From NCBI GenBank assembly GCA_014859985.1, contig JACZKN010000068.1:1-6128 (forward strand): a stretch of DNA of 6,128 nucleotides, written 5' to 3'. Under the pieces are notes generated by a model, which had not been told where the DNA came from, made no database searches, and saw only the letters and a program-made list of their open reading frames with translations. Of the stretch, positions 1 to 6,115 are shown piece by piece (the stretch's first letter is position 1; the number at the start of each line of letters is the position of its first letter). The DNA is from Candidatus Krumholzibacteriia bacterium. Lineage in GTDB: Bacteria; Krumholzibacteriota; Krumholzibacteriia; LZORAL124-64-63. Both the position numbers and the translations under genes were made by a program.

Positions 1-61
1 CGCCCAGATGCGCGGCTGCTGCGCCGGCGACCTGCCGGCGCAGCAGCCGCGCATCTGGGCG
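1..61. repeat. Perfect 28-bp inverted repeat at the left edge
   Basis: Bases 1-28 are the exact reverse complement of bases 34-61, separated by the 5-nt spacer GACCT, with no mismatches. The repeat starts at the very first base of the window, so it may extend further left or mark a contig end. It lies in the beta-barrel reading frame, and the left arm encodes a Cys-Cys pair that looks out of place there. A second perfect hairpin (61-69 with 74-82, loop CGAT) follows directly. A natural cruciform is possible, but a fold-back (chimeric or assembly) artefact at a contig end is at least as likely. Confidence 0.9.
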
Positions 62-1867
62 CCGACCGGCGATCCGGTCGGCCTGGACAACCACGCCACC
101 GCGAGCTTCCAGGCGCTCGACCCCCACGGCGACGAGGCCAAGGCCGCCGAGGACTGGCAGCTGCTGGGCAAGTACAGCGGCAGCCTGCTGCTGGGCTGGC
201 ACCGGGTCGGGGCGAGCGGCTACCGTACCGACGTGAACGCCTACGGCACCAACGAACAGGGCGGCTTGACCGGCCGCCTGGGCGCCCGGGGCAGCAAGCC
301 CGGGCACGCCCGCTGGAGCCTGGACTACCGCAACGCCGACCACTACGGCGACCGCGACAGCGAGCAGCGCGCGCCGGCGTTCAAGTACCCGCCGGCCCCG
401 CCAGCGCTCGTCTTCATGCCGCACCTGGAATGGCGCATGGCCGACGTCGGCCTGGGCTACAGGCTGGGCAACGGCCTGGGCCTGTCCGTGGACTTCTCCC
501 GCATGTGCCGCGAAGGCACCAAGACCAGCCTGCTGCGGTCCGTCCCGGCCCTGGGCCCGTTGGGCCCCGAGGTGCCCGGCACCAAGGCCTTCGACACCAC
601 CCGCAACGAGGTGCGCCTGGGCGCCGACTACGCGACCGGCCGCCTGGCGGCCGACCTGGCCTTCGCCTTCCGCACGGTCGACGGCGACCGCACCCTGGAC
701 ACCCGCCAGGTCCAAGAGGACGACCAGCAGGCGTGGCGGGTGCAGCTGAACGCCGGCTACGACCTGGGGGCCCGCACCCGCCTGCTGGGCGGCGTGGCGG
801 CGGCCAACCTGCAGAACGACGGCCGCGAGACCCGCGCGGTCGCCACCGCCGCCGACGGCGAGACCAAGACGACCAGCGGCCGCCTCGGCGTGGTGACGCG
901 CCTGGGCCGGGCCACCACCGTCAGCGTGTCGGGCCTGGCCCACAAGCTCGAAACCGACGCCACCCAGGACGACGGCACCGTCCTGCTGCACGCGGTCGAG
1001 CGCGAGCGCATGCGCCAGGAGCTGCGCGCCGAGGTCGCCAACACCAGCCTGCCGCGCACGCGCCTGCAGCTGAAGTACCGCTACCGCGTGATCGACCACG
1101 AGGAGACGATCGCCGAGGACGACCTGCCCTTCGGCCCCGCAGCCACCCGCATGCAGGCGGTCGAGCAGGACGGGACCAGCCACGACCTGGCCTTCCGGGC
1201 CCGCCACCGTCTCTCCTCCCGCGCCCTGGTGCGCGCCCGGGTCGTCTGGCAGGACCTGGAGCTCACCGAGCTCACCGGCGGCGACGCCTGGTACTGGACC
1301 ATGGGCGACCGCGAGCGCGAGCGCCTGGCCTGGGAACTGGCCCTGCAGTCCCGGCCTGACCGCAGCCTGAAGCTGGACCTGGGCTGGCGCGGCTTCGACC
1401 AGACCTTCACCCGCACCGCCGAGGGCACCGAGACCGGCTGGCAGGCCAACACCCTGTTCGCCGGCCTGAACTGGAACGCCCACGCCCGGGCCGTGCTGTA
1501 CGGGACGGTCTCCTACGGCAGCGAGCAGGTGGAGCTGTCCGGCGCCGGCGCCCCCACCGGCACCATGGGTCCGGTGGCCTACGACGGCACGACCCTGCGC
1601 TTCCTGCCCGGGGCCTCCGTGCGCGTGCGCGACGGCCTGTGGCTGGACGGCATGTACGAGGGCGTGCGCTTCGAGGACACCGCGGACGAGTCCGCGGCCC
1701 TGGACGCGCTGCAGGCCGACCACGACCGCCTGCTGGCGCGGGCGCGCTGGGACGTGCGCCCGGACCGCACGGTCACCGTGACCTACCGACGCCACGAGTT
1801 CGACGAGAACCGCTGGGACGACTACATCCAGGACCTCTGGCAGGTGTCGCTGTCGGGGACGTTCTAG
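2..1867 (+). CDS. Outer-membrane beta-barrel protein of a porin-cytochrome conduit (5' partial)
   Basis: The frame is open to the left edge, so the signal peptide and N-terminus are missing; the ATG at 8 lies inside the inverted repeat and is not a credible start. The remaining roughly 620 residues show the alternating polar/hydrophobic pattern of amphipathic transmembrane beta-strands separated by charged turns and loops. Repeated strand-like stretches include LQLKYRYRVIDHE, LKLDLGWRGF, AVLYGTVSYG and VTVTYRRHEF. The chain ends in WQVSLSGTF with a C-terminal Phe, the usual outer-membrane insertion (BAM) signal. No CXXCH motif occurs, so it is not itself a cytochrome. The size suits large MtrB/PioB-type or ExtI-type barrels that sheath multiheme cytochromes, and the cytochrome gene two genes downstream supports that role. 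Another large OM barrel cannot be excluded, because no family-specific motif is visible. Residues encoded before about base 34 should be distrusted because of the inverted repeat. Confidence 0.75.
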   Translation, partial: AQMRGCCAGDLPAQQPRIWAPTGDPVGLDNHATASFQALDPHGDEAKAAEDWQLLGKYSGSLLLGWHRVGASGYRTDVNAYGTNEQGGLTGRLGARGSKPGHARWSLDYRNADHYGDRDSEQRAPAFKYPPAPPALVFMPHLEWRMADVGLGYRLGNGLGLSVDFSRMCREGTKTSLLRSVPALGPLGPEVPGTKAFDTTRNEVRLGADYATGRLAADLAFAFRTVDGDRTLDTRQVQEDDQQAWRVQLNAGYDLGARTRLLGGVAAANLQNDGRETRAVATAADGETKTTSGRLGVVTRLGRATTVSVSGLAHKLETDATQDDGTVLLHAVERERMRQELRAEVANTSLPRTRLQLKYRYRVIDHEETIAEDDLPFGPAATRMQAVEQDGTSHDLAFRARHRLSSRALVRARVVWQDLELTELTGGDAWYWTMGDRERERLAWELALQSRPDRSLKLDLGWRGFDQTFTRTAEGTETGWQANTLFAGLNWNAHARAVLYGTVSYGSEQVELSGAGAPTGTMGPVAYDGTTLRFLPGASVRVRDGLWLDGMYEGVRFEDTADESAALDALQADHDRLLARARWDVRPDRTVTVTYRRHEFDENRWDDYIQDLWQVSLSGTF

Positions 1868-1883
1868 CGTGGCGTGCGCGGAC

Positions 1884-1905
1884 CGGGGGCGAGGACTCGC
1901 CCCCG
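1884..1905 (+). terminator. GC-rich hairpin between the barrel gene and tetR
   Basis: Bases 1884-1893 pair perfectly with 1896-1905 (10 bp, CGGGGGCGAG with CTCGCCCCCG), starting 16 nt after the barrel stop codon at 1865-1867. No T-tract follows, so this is at best a terminator-like or mRNA-stabilising hairpin. It ends just before the tetR ribosome-binding site. That supports a non-coding gap here and a downstream tetR start, and the hairpin could attenuate transcription into the regulator. Confidence 0.45.
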
Positions 1906-1907
1906 CG

Positions 1908-1916
1908 AAGGTGGAG
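1908..1916 (+). promoter_or_regulatory. Ribosome-binding site that decides the tetR start
   Basis: AAGGTGGAG lies 6 nt before the GTG at 1923. The other in-frame candidates are weaker. GTG 1911 has no Shine-Dalgarno, and GTG 1869 has only a GGGGA run within the previous gene and would place the 1884-1905 hairpin inside the coding sequence. The choice rests on spacing and on the following residues, which begin a typical TetR N-terminus. Confidence 0.5.
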
Positions 1917-1922
1917 CAGGAC

Positions 1923-2567
1923 GTGAAGATCGGCAGCAAGGGCACGATCCGCAGGCAGCAGATCCTCGACGAGGCGACGACCCTGTTTGCCGACCACGGC
2001 TACGGCGGGGCGTCGATCCGGGTGATCGCGCGCGCCTGCGGCATCACCGAAGCCGCCATCTACCGCCATTTCGACGGCAAGACGCACCTCTACGAGGAGG
2101 TGATCCGCGCCAAGGCCGCCGAACACGACATCGCCGGCCACCTGGCGGCCCGGTCCGGCCGGGGCGGGATGGAGGACGTGCTGCGGTCGGTGGCCGAGCA
2201 CATCCTCGCCCTGGCCGCCAAGGATCCGGAACTGATGCGCCTGATGTTCAACAGCAGCCTCGGCCAGGGCAGCGTGGCCGACGTGCTGTTCGCCGAGATC
2301 CGGCTGCCGTACATCCGCTTCGTCGCGGAAGAACTGCGCCGGCGCATCGCCGCCGGCGAGGTCCGCGACGTGGACCCAATGATCACCGCACGCTGCTTCG
2401 TGGGCATGGTCATGGACTGCGCCCTGAACATCGGCGTGTGGGAGAAGCTCACGGACAGGGAATTCCAGGCCGACGACGTGGTGTGCAACAACGTGCCCAT
2501 CTTCGCGCGCGGGCTGGAGGCGCCCGCCGTCCACCGGGACGGCGGCCAGACGGGGAGTGAACGATGA
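1923..2567 (+). CDS. TetR/AcrR-family transcriptional regulator
   Basis: With the GTG start at 1923 the protein is 214 aa, normal for the family; a start at GTG 1869 would add 18 residues of GC-rich, non-family-like sequence. Residues about 10-55 form the TetR DNA-binding domain: a first helix RRQQILDEATTLFADHGY, then the helix-turn-helix ASIRVIARACGITEAAIYRHF with the diagnostic YRHF near residue 47. The rest is a variable all-helical ligand-binding and dimerisation domain whose inducer cannot be read from sequence. The stop overlaps the cytochrome start as ATGA (2564-2567), so the two are co-transcribed and probably translationally coupled. It most likely represses or otherwise controls this conduit unit. 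Its TGA stop is also useful evidence that UGA still means stop in this genome. No clear palindromic operator was found. Confidence 0.88.
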   Translation: MKIGSKGTIRRQQILDEATTLFADHGYGGASIRVIARACGITEAAIYRHFDGKTHLYEEVIRAKAAEHDIAGHLAARSGRGGMEDVLRSVAEHILALAAKDPELMRLMFNSSLGQGSVADVLFAEIRLPYIRFVAEELRRRIAAGEVRDVDPMITARCFVGMVMDCALNIGVWEKLTDREFQADDVVCNNVPIFARGLEAPAVHRDGGQTGSER

Positions 2568-4054
2568 ACCGAATGGCGATCCTGGCCCTGCTGCCGCTGG
2601 CCGCGCTGCTGGTGCTGTGGGGCTGCGACAACGACACGTCCAACGACGTGGCCGGGCCCGGCGGCGGCCCGGTGCCGACGGACATGACCTGCGTGGGCTG
2701 CCATACCAGCCGCGAGATGATCGAGGACGCCCTCGGCGACGAGGCGGGTTCGAAGGTGACGCTCGCCCTCAAGGACGACGGCTGAGGGGGCGAGGTACCC
2801 GCGCTGGAAGCGTGGGAAAAGGTCATCATCACCGGCAGCAACGGCACCCGGTTCCTGACGAGCGTCCACGGCCCCGACTACACGGGCAGCGCGATCCCCC
2901 ATGCGCTGAAGTGCCAGCACTGCCACGCGGGCCCGGCGGACTTCACCTTCGCCGACGCCACCGAGGCCCACGCGGGCGTGATCCGCGACCCGAGCGCCTT
3001 CGGCACCTCGGGCTGCGTCCAGTGCCACGCGGAAGAGGGCTGGAAGTCGGCCTGCGACGCCTGCCACGGCGCCATCGTCGCCGCCACCGAGACCAGCCTG
3101 CACACGACCCAGAACGGCTACATCAAGGCCATCGAGGACCGCAGCGGCAGCACCTTCGCCGGCGCCGGCTTCGACGACTACTTCGACCAGAAGTGCGGCA
3201 CCTGCCACACCACCTGCGGCCAGTGCCACGTCAGCCGCCCCAACAGCGTCGCCGGCGGGTTCCCCAAGTTCGGCGGCATCATCTACTCGAGCCACCGCTT
3301 CAACCGCACCCCCGACATGACCGAGAACTGCACCGCCTGCCACGGCAGCCGCGTCGGCACGGACTTCCTGGGCCAGATCGAGGGCAACCTGCAGGACCTG
3401 CACCGCAGCCGCGGCATGAACTGCATCTCCTGCCACTCGGGCAACGAGCTCCACGGCGACGGCGGCGGCCCGGGCGGCCTCTACGAGCACCGCTACCAGG
3501 TGGATTCCATGCCCCGCTGCGAGGGCTGCCACAGCCCGCTGCCGGCCAACAGCTACCACGACGCGCACGTGGACGGCTTCGCCGCGGACGCCAACCTGCA
3601 GTGCCAGGTCTGCCACTCGCAGCCGTACAAGAACTGCACCAACTGCCACAACCTGGTCAGCGGCGGGACCAAGGTCGACAAGTACGACATCGAGCCCAGC
3701 CGGGTGCAGTTCAAGATCGCGAAGAACCCCAGCCCCTACCGCCAGGAGTACGACTACGCGGTGGTGCGGCACATACCCATCGACCCGGACACCTACGCTG
3801 ACTGGGGCCTGGCGCTGCCCAACTACCTGGACAAGCCGACCTGGCAGTACGCGTCGCCCCACAACGTCCTGCGCTGGACCGCGCAGACCACCCCGCCGGA
3901 CGGCTCGTCGTCCTGCACGGCCTCGTGCCACGGCACGCCGGCCACGGTGGACGGCTTCTTCCTGCGGGAGATCGACCTCTACGACACCGACGGGGTGACC
4001 CGCCTGGTGGACTACGACGCCAACATCGGGATCGTCATGCCGACGCCCCGGTAG
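2564..4054 (+). CDS. extKL: Multiheme c-type cytochrome lipoprotein, ExtKL-like, with in-frame UGA (probable selenoprotein)
   Basis: The start ATG overlaps the tetR stop and is preceded by GGGGAG (2552-2557, spacing 6). Residues 1-21 are a lipoprotein signal with the lipobox ending LWGC; Cys21 is the lipidation site. There are 11 canonical heme c sites, with first Cys at residues 43, 117, 151, 164, 211, 218, 256, 287, 319, 347 and 358, plus a CX3CH (CTASCH) at 451-456. The last 90 or so residues otherwise lack heme motifs. Codon 74 is TGA (2783-2785). Read conventionally, the gene would end as a 73-aa monoheme lipoprotein, with the other ten CXXCH sites stranded in the same frame without a good start. 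Reading through gives a continuous 496-aa protein (DDG-U-GGEVPALEAW), and a SECIS-like hairpin follows. The role would be electron transfer at the outer membrane with the upstream barrel. The ExtKL assignment rests on the barrel/cytochrome/rhodanese neighbourhood and on my recollection that ExtK/ExtL correspond to one UGA-containing gene. Alternatives are a nonsense mutation or a sequencing substitution. Confidence 0.8.
2783..2785 (+). other. In-frame TGA, probable selenocysteine codon (Sec74)
   Basis: The TGA sits between the first (CVGCH, residues 43-47) and second (CQHCH, residues 117-121) heme sites. The frame is identical upstream and downstream, so no indel is needed; only this one codon blocks a 496-aa cytochrome. 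General UGA-to-Trp reassignment is unlikely because TGG is used for Trp throughout and tetR appears to end on TGA. Confidence 0.65.
2798..2816 (+). promoter_or_regulatory. Candidate bacterial SECIS stem-loop
   Basis: CCCGCGC (2798-2804) pairs over 7 bp with GCGTGGG (2810-2816), including one G-U wobble, around the loop TGGAA. The loop starts 20 nt after the TGA and its second base is G. Bacterial SECIS elements are described as a stem-loop about 16-37 nt after the UGA with a G in the first two positions of the apical loop; in E. coli fdhF the loop falls at nearly the same distance. The bulged U of fdhF is not reproduced, so SelB recognition is inferred. Confidence 0.55.
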
Positions 4055-4072
4055 TGGGACAGGCCTTGACGC

Positions 4073-4141
4073 GCGGGCGGCGGCAAGGCGCCGCCCGCCG
4101 CCAACCGGGGGCCCGGCCCCCTGACCGGACCGCAAGGTCCG
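4073..4141 (+). promoter_or_regulatory. Three consecutive hairpins in the leader of the rhodanese gene
   Basis: The 104-nt gap after the cytochrome stop holds three perfect stems. The first is 4073-4082 with 4089-4098 (10 bp, loop GCAAGG). The second is 4107-4111 with 4117-4121 (GGGGG/CCCCC). The third is 4126-4131 with 4136-4141 (CGGACC/GGTCCG), closed by a GCAA tetraloop of the stable GNRA type. The last stem ends 3 nt before the Shine-Dalgarno. They may stabilise or process the mRNA, set cytochrome/rhodanese ratios, or partly terminate transcription; no T-tract is present. No known riboswitch class is recognised. Confidence 0.5.
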
Positions 4142-4144
4142 CAC

Positions 4145-4150
4145 AAGGAG
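4145..4150 (+). promoter_or_regulatory. Shine-Dalgarno fixing the start of the rhodanese lipoprotein
   Basis: AAGGAG is followed 8 nt later by the ATG at 4159, which begins a textbook lipoprotein signal peptide. The frame is open well upstream (to 3925 and beyond), but that part overlaps the cytochrome gene in another frame and is not coding. Confidence 0.9.
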
Positions 4151-4158
4151 AGCACGAA

Positions 4159-6066
4159 ATGCAAAAACGCTGGACCTGGCTGATGCTGATCATGATCGCC
4201 CTGGTCGCCTTCTGGGGCTGCTCGGACGACGACGACGGGCCCGTGACCCCCGCCAAGAGCTCATTCCAGGTGATGGCCGAGGCCGGAACCGCCTACATCA
4301 ACGACAATACCAGCTGCCCTGGGATCATCCAGGCGGCGACGCTGCAGGCCAACCTGGCCTCGTACACCGTGATCGACGTCCGCGCGGAGGCCGACTATCT
4401 GGCCGGGCACATCCCGGGCGCCTACCACAGCACCCTGGCGACTCTGCTCGCCGACGTCACGGCCAAGGCCATCCCCACGGACAAGCCGTTCGTGATCGCC
4501 TGCTACAGCGGCCAGAGCGCCGGGCATGCCAAGATCGCCCTGGAACTGCTGGGCTACGAGAGCTTCTCCCTGGGTTGGGGCATGAGCTCCTGGTCGGCGG
4601 CCACCCGCGGACCGTGGGACAACGCCACCATCAACGCCGCCCAGGCGGACCGCAACCTGCTGACCAACCCCGAGACCACCAACAACGCCGACGACCTCGT
4701 CGTCAACGCGCTCCCGGTCCTCGTCGAGCCCTCGGGCAGCGTCGTGGCCGCGCGCGTGGCGGCCATGCTCGCCGGCGGCTTCAAGGGCATCACCTACCAG
4801 ACGGTGTCCGCCAATCCCGACCAGTACTTCATCCTCAACTACCACGGCCTGAACGACTACCTGGGCACGGGCTCGGCCGGCGTGCCGGGTCACATCCCCG
4901 GTTCCTTCCAGTTCACCCCGTACCAGAGCCTGGGTTGGGGCCAGATGCTGGAGAACCTGCCCACGGACATGCCCATCGTGGTGTACTGCTGGACCGGCCA
5001 GCACTCGAGCCAGATCGCGGCCTACCTGAACATGCTGGGCTACGAGGCCTACAGCCTGTCCTACGGCGCGAACAAGCTGTACTACGACTCGCTGACCGCC
5101 AACAAGTGGACGGCGGGGGCCTACAACGACTTCGACCTGGAGATCGGCAGCACGCCGACGCCGGTGTTCGCGGCCATCGCCGAGGCCGGCGCCGCCTACA
5201 TCAACGACAGCCAGCAGAGCCCCGGGGCGATCAGCGCCGCGGCCCTGCAGCCGATGCTGGACTCCTACACCGTGATCGACATCCGGGCCGAGATCGACTA
5301 CGACGCGGGCCACATCCCCGGCGCGGTGCACAGCACCCTGGCCACGCTGCTGACCGACCTGACCGACGGCACCATCCCCACGGGCAATCCCTACGTCTTG
5401 GTCTGCTACAGCGGCCAGAGCGCCGGGCACGCCAACATCGCCATGGAGCTGCTGGGCTACGAGACCTACACCCTGAAGTACGGCATGAGCGCCTGGAACA
5501 GCGCGACCCGCGGTCCCTGGGACAACGCGACCATCAACGCCACCGTGGCCGCCCGCAACCAGCTGACCAACCCCGAGACCGCCAACAACAACGGCGATCT
5601 CGACGTCCACGCCTTCCCGGAGCTGACCGGCAGCGCCGGCACGGCCGTGGCCACGGCCGTGGCCGACATGCTGGCCGGCGGCTTCAAGGGCATCAGCTAC
5701 GAGACGATCTCGGCCAGCCTGGACGACTACTTCGTCATCAGCTACAAGAGCGTCGCCGATTACGAGGGCACCGGCACCCAGGGTGCCCCGGGCCACATCC
5801 CCGGCGCCTACCAGTTCACACCGTACGCCAGCCTGGCCTGGGACCAGATGCTGGCCCACGTGCCGACCGACATGCCGGTGGTGGTCTACTGCTGGACCGG
5901 CACGGGCTCGAGCCCGGTCGCGGCCTACCTGAACATGCTGGGTTACGAGGCCTACAGCCTGACCTACGGCTCGAACAAGCTGTTCTACGAAACGCTGGTC
6001 AACAGCAAGAGGTGGACGGCGGCCGAGTACAACGACTTCCCGCTGGAGGTCACGCCGGTTCCCTAG
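4159..6066 (+). CDS. extH: Lipoprotein with four tandem rhodanese-like domains (ExtH-like)
   Basis: The protein is 635 aa. Residues 1-21 are a lipoprotein signal (KR, hydrophobic core, lipobox FWGC, lipidated Cys21) followed by an acidic SDDDD linker. Four rhodanese-like domains follow, A1 (about 36-150), B1 (195-320), A2 (337-455) and B2 (496-630). Their active-loop Cys residues are C115, C277, C416 and C578, in CYSGQSAGH (A1, A2), CWTGQHSSQ (B1) and CWTGTGSSP (B2). A domains keep the rhodanese D-V/I-R (D73-R75, D374-R376) and GHIPGA motifs; B domains keep GHIPG but lack the D-x-R. The Arg usual five residues after the catalytic Cys is replaced by Ser, His or Gly, as I recall for other rhodanese lipoproteins with CYTGQTA-type loops. 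Rhodaneses bind and transfer persulfide sulfur (or selenium) on that Cys. Lipidation places this one at the inner or outer membrane, beside the conduit. ExtH of Geobacter is the closest named family by context; the doubled four-domain form is unusual. Substrate is unknown. Confidence 0.82.
   Translation: MQKRWTWLMLIMIALVAFWGCSDDDDGPVTPAKSSFQVMAEAGTAYINDNTSCPGIIQAATLQANLASYTVIDVRAEADYLAGHIPGAYHSTLATLLADVTAKAIPTDKPFVIACYSGQSAGHAKIALELLGYESFSLGWGMSSWSAATRGPWDNATINAAQADRNLLTNPETTNNADDLVVNALPVLVEPSGSVVAARVAAMLAGGFKGITYQTVSANPDQYFILNYHGLNDYLGTGSAGVPGHIPGSFQFTPYQSLGWGQMLENLPTDMPIVVYCWTGQHSSQIAAYLNMLGYEAYSLSYGANKLYYDSLTANKWTAGAYNDFDLEIGSTPTPVFAAIAEAGAAYINDSQQSPGAISAAALQPMLDSYTVIDIRAEIDYDAGHIPGAVHSTLATLLTDLTDGTIPTGNPYVLVCYSGQSAGHANIAMELLGYETYTLKYGMSAWNSATRGPWDNATINATVAARNQLTNPETANNNGDLDVHAFPELTGSAGTAVATAVADMLAGGFKGISYETISASLDDYFVISYKSVADYEGTGTQGAPGHIPGAYQFTPYASLAWDQMLAHVPTDMPVVVYCWTGTGSSPVAAYLNMLGYEAYSLTYGSNKLFYETLVNSKRWTAAEYNDFPLEVTPVP
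4261..6063 (+). repeat. Intragenic tandem duplication, two units offset by 903 bp
   Basis: Unit 1 (about 4261-5163) and unit 2 (about 5164-6063) encode the A-B rhodanese pair twice. Both active-site Cys pairs (115/416 and 277/578) and both D-x-R motifs (73/374) are exactly 301 codons apart, so no net indel has accumulated through the catalytic parts. Near the C-terminus unit 2 has one extra residue (KRWT against KWT). The protein sequences are roughly two-thirds identical by eye, and stretches such as the DNA around 4501 and 5404 are nearly identical. Each unit is itself an older A/B duplication that has diverged much further. Confidence 0.92.
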
Positions 6067-6087
6067 GGGGCATTCCGGTCATGACGT

Positions 6088-6115
6088 CGAGGGAGGGTCC
6101 CCGGACCCTCCCTCG
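6088..6115 (+). terminator. Strong hairpin after the rhodanese gene
   Basis: Bases 6088-6100 pair perfectly with 6103-6115 (13 bp, CGAGGGAGGGTCC with its complement, central CC), starting 21 nt after the stop codon. No T-run follows within the remaining 13 bases, so it is a terminator-like hairpin as often seen in high-GC genomes rather than a classical intrinsic terminator. It plausibly closes the transcription unit. Nothing else is seen between 6067 and 6128. Confidence 0.7.

Noticed and set aside
430..1359. 309-aa + strand frame inside the barrel gene
   Set aside because: Arg/Pro/Gly-rich out-of-frame translation with no domain and no ribosome-binding site.
1680..1697. 8-bp perfect hairpin (CCGCGGAC/GTCCGCGG) inside the barrel gene
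   Set aside because: Short, GC-rich and within ordinary coding sequence (TADESAAL); expected by chance at this composition.
2783..2785. TGA read as Trp through a reassigned genetic code
   Set aside because: TGG is used for Trp in every gene here, tetR appears to end in TGA, and no other in-frame TGA interrupts the genes.
2750..2830. Frameshift at the GGGGG run after the TGA
   Set aside because: The frame is the same on both sides with heme motifs in phase, so an indel would break the frame, not repair it.
2978..4054. A separate cytochrome gene starting at GTG 2978
   Set aside because: No Shine-Dalgarno and no signal peptide, and the same frame continues upstream through another CXXCH (residue 117) back to the TGA; this is the downstream part of one gene.
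2090..4144. 684-aa minus-strand open frame opposite the regulator and cytochrome
   Set aside because: Its translation is low-complexity Ala/Val/Arg/Gly typical of the antisense of a GC-rich gene, and it crosses well-supported + strand genes with clear motifs.
5641..5664. Direct 12-bp repeat ACGGCCGTGGCC in the second rhodanese unit
   Set aside because: It encodes TAVATAVA at the same length as the matching part of unit 1, so it is not an insertion, only biased codon use.
4261..5859. 532-aa minus-strand open frame opposite the rhodanese gene
   Set aside because: Val/Gly/His-rich shadow of a gene with lipoprotein signal, Shine-Dalgarno and four rhodanese domains on the + strand.
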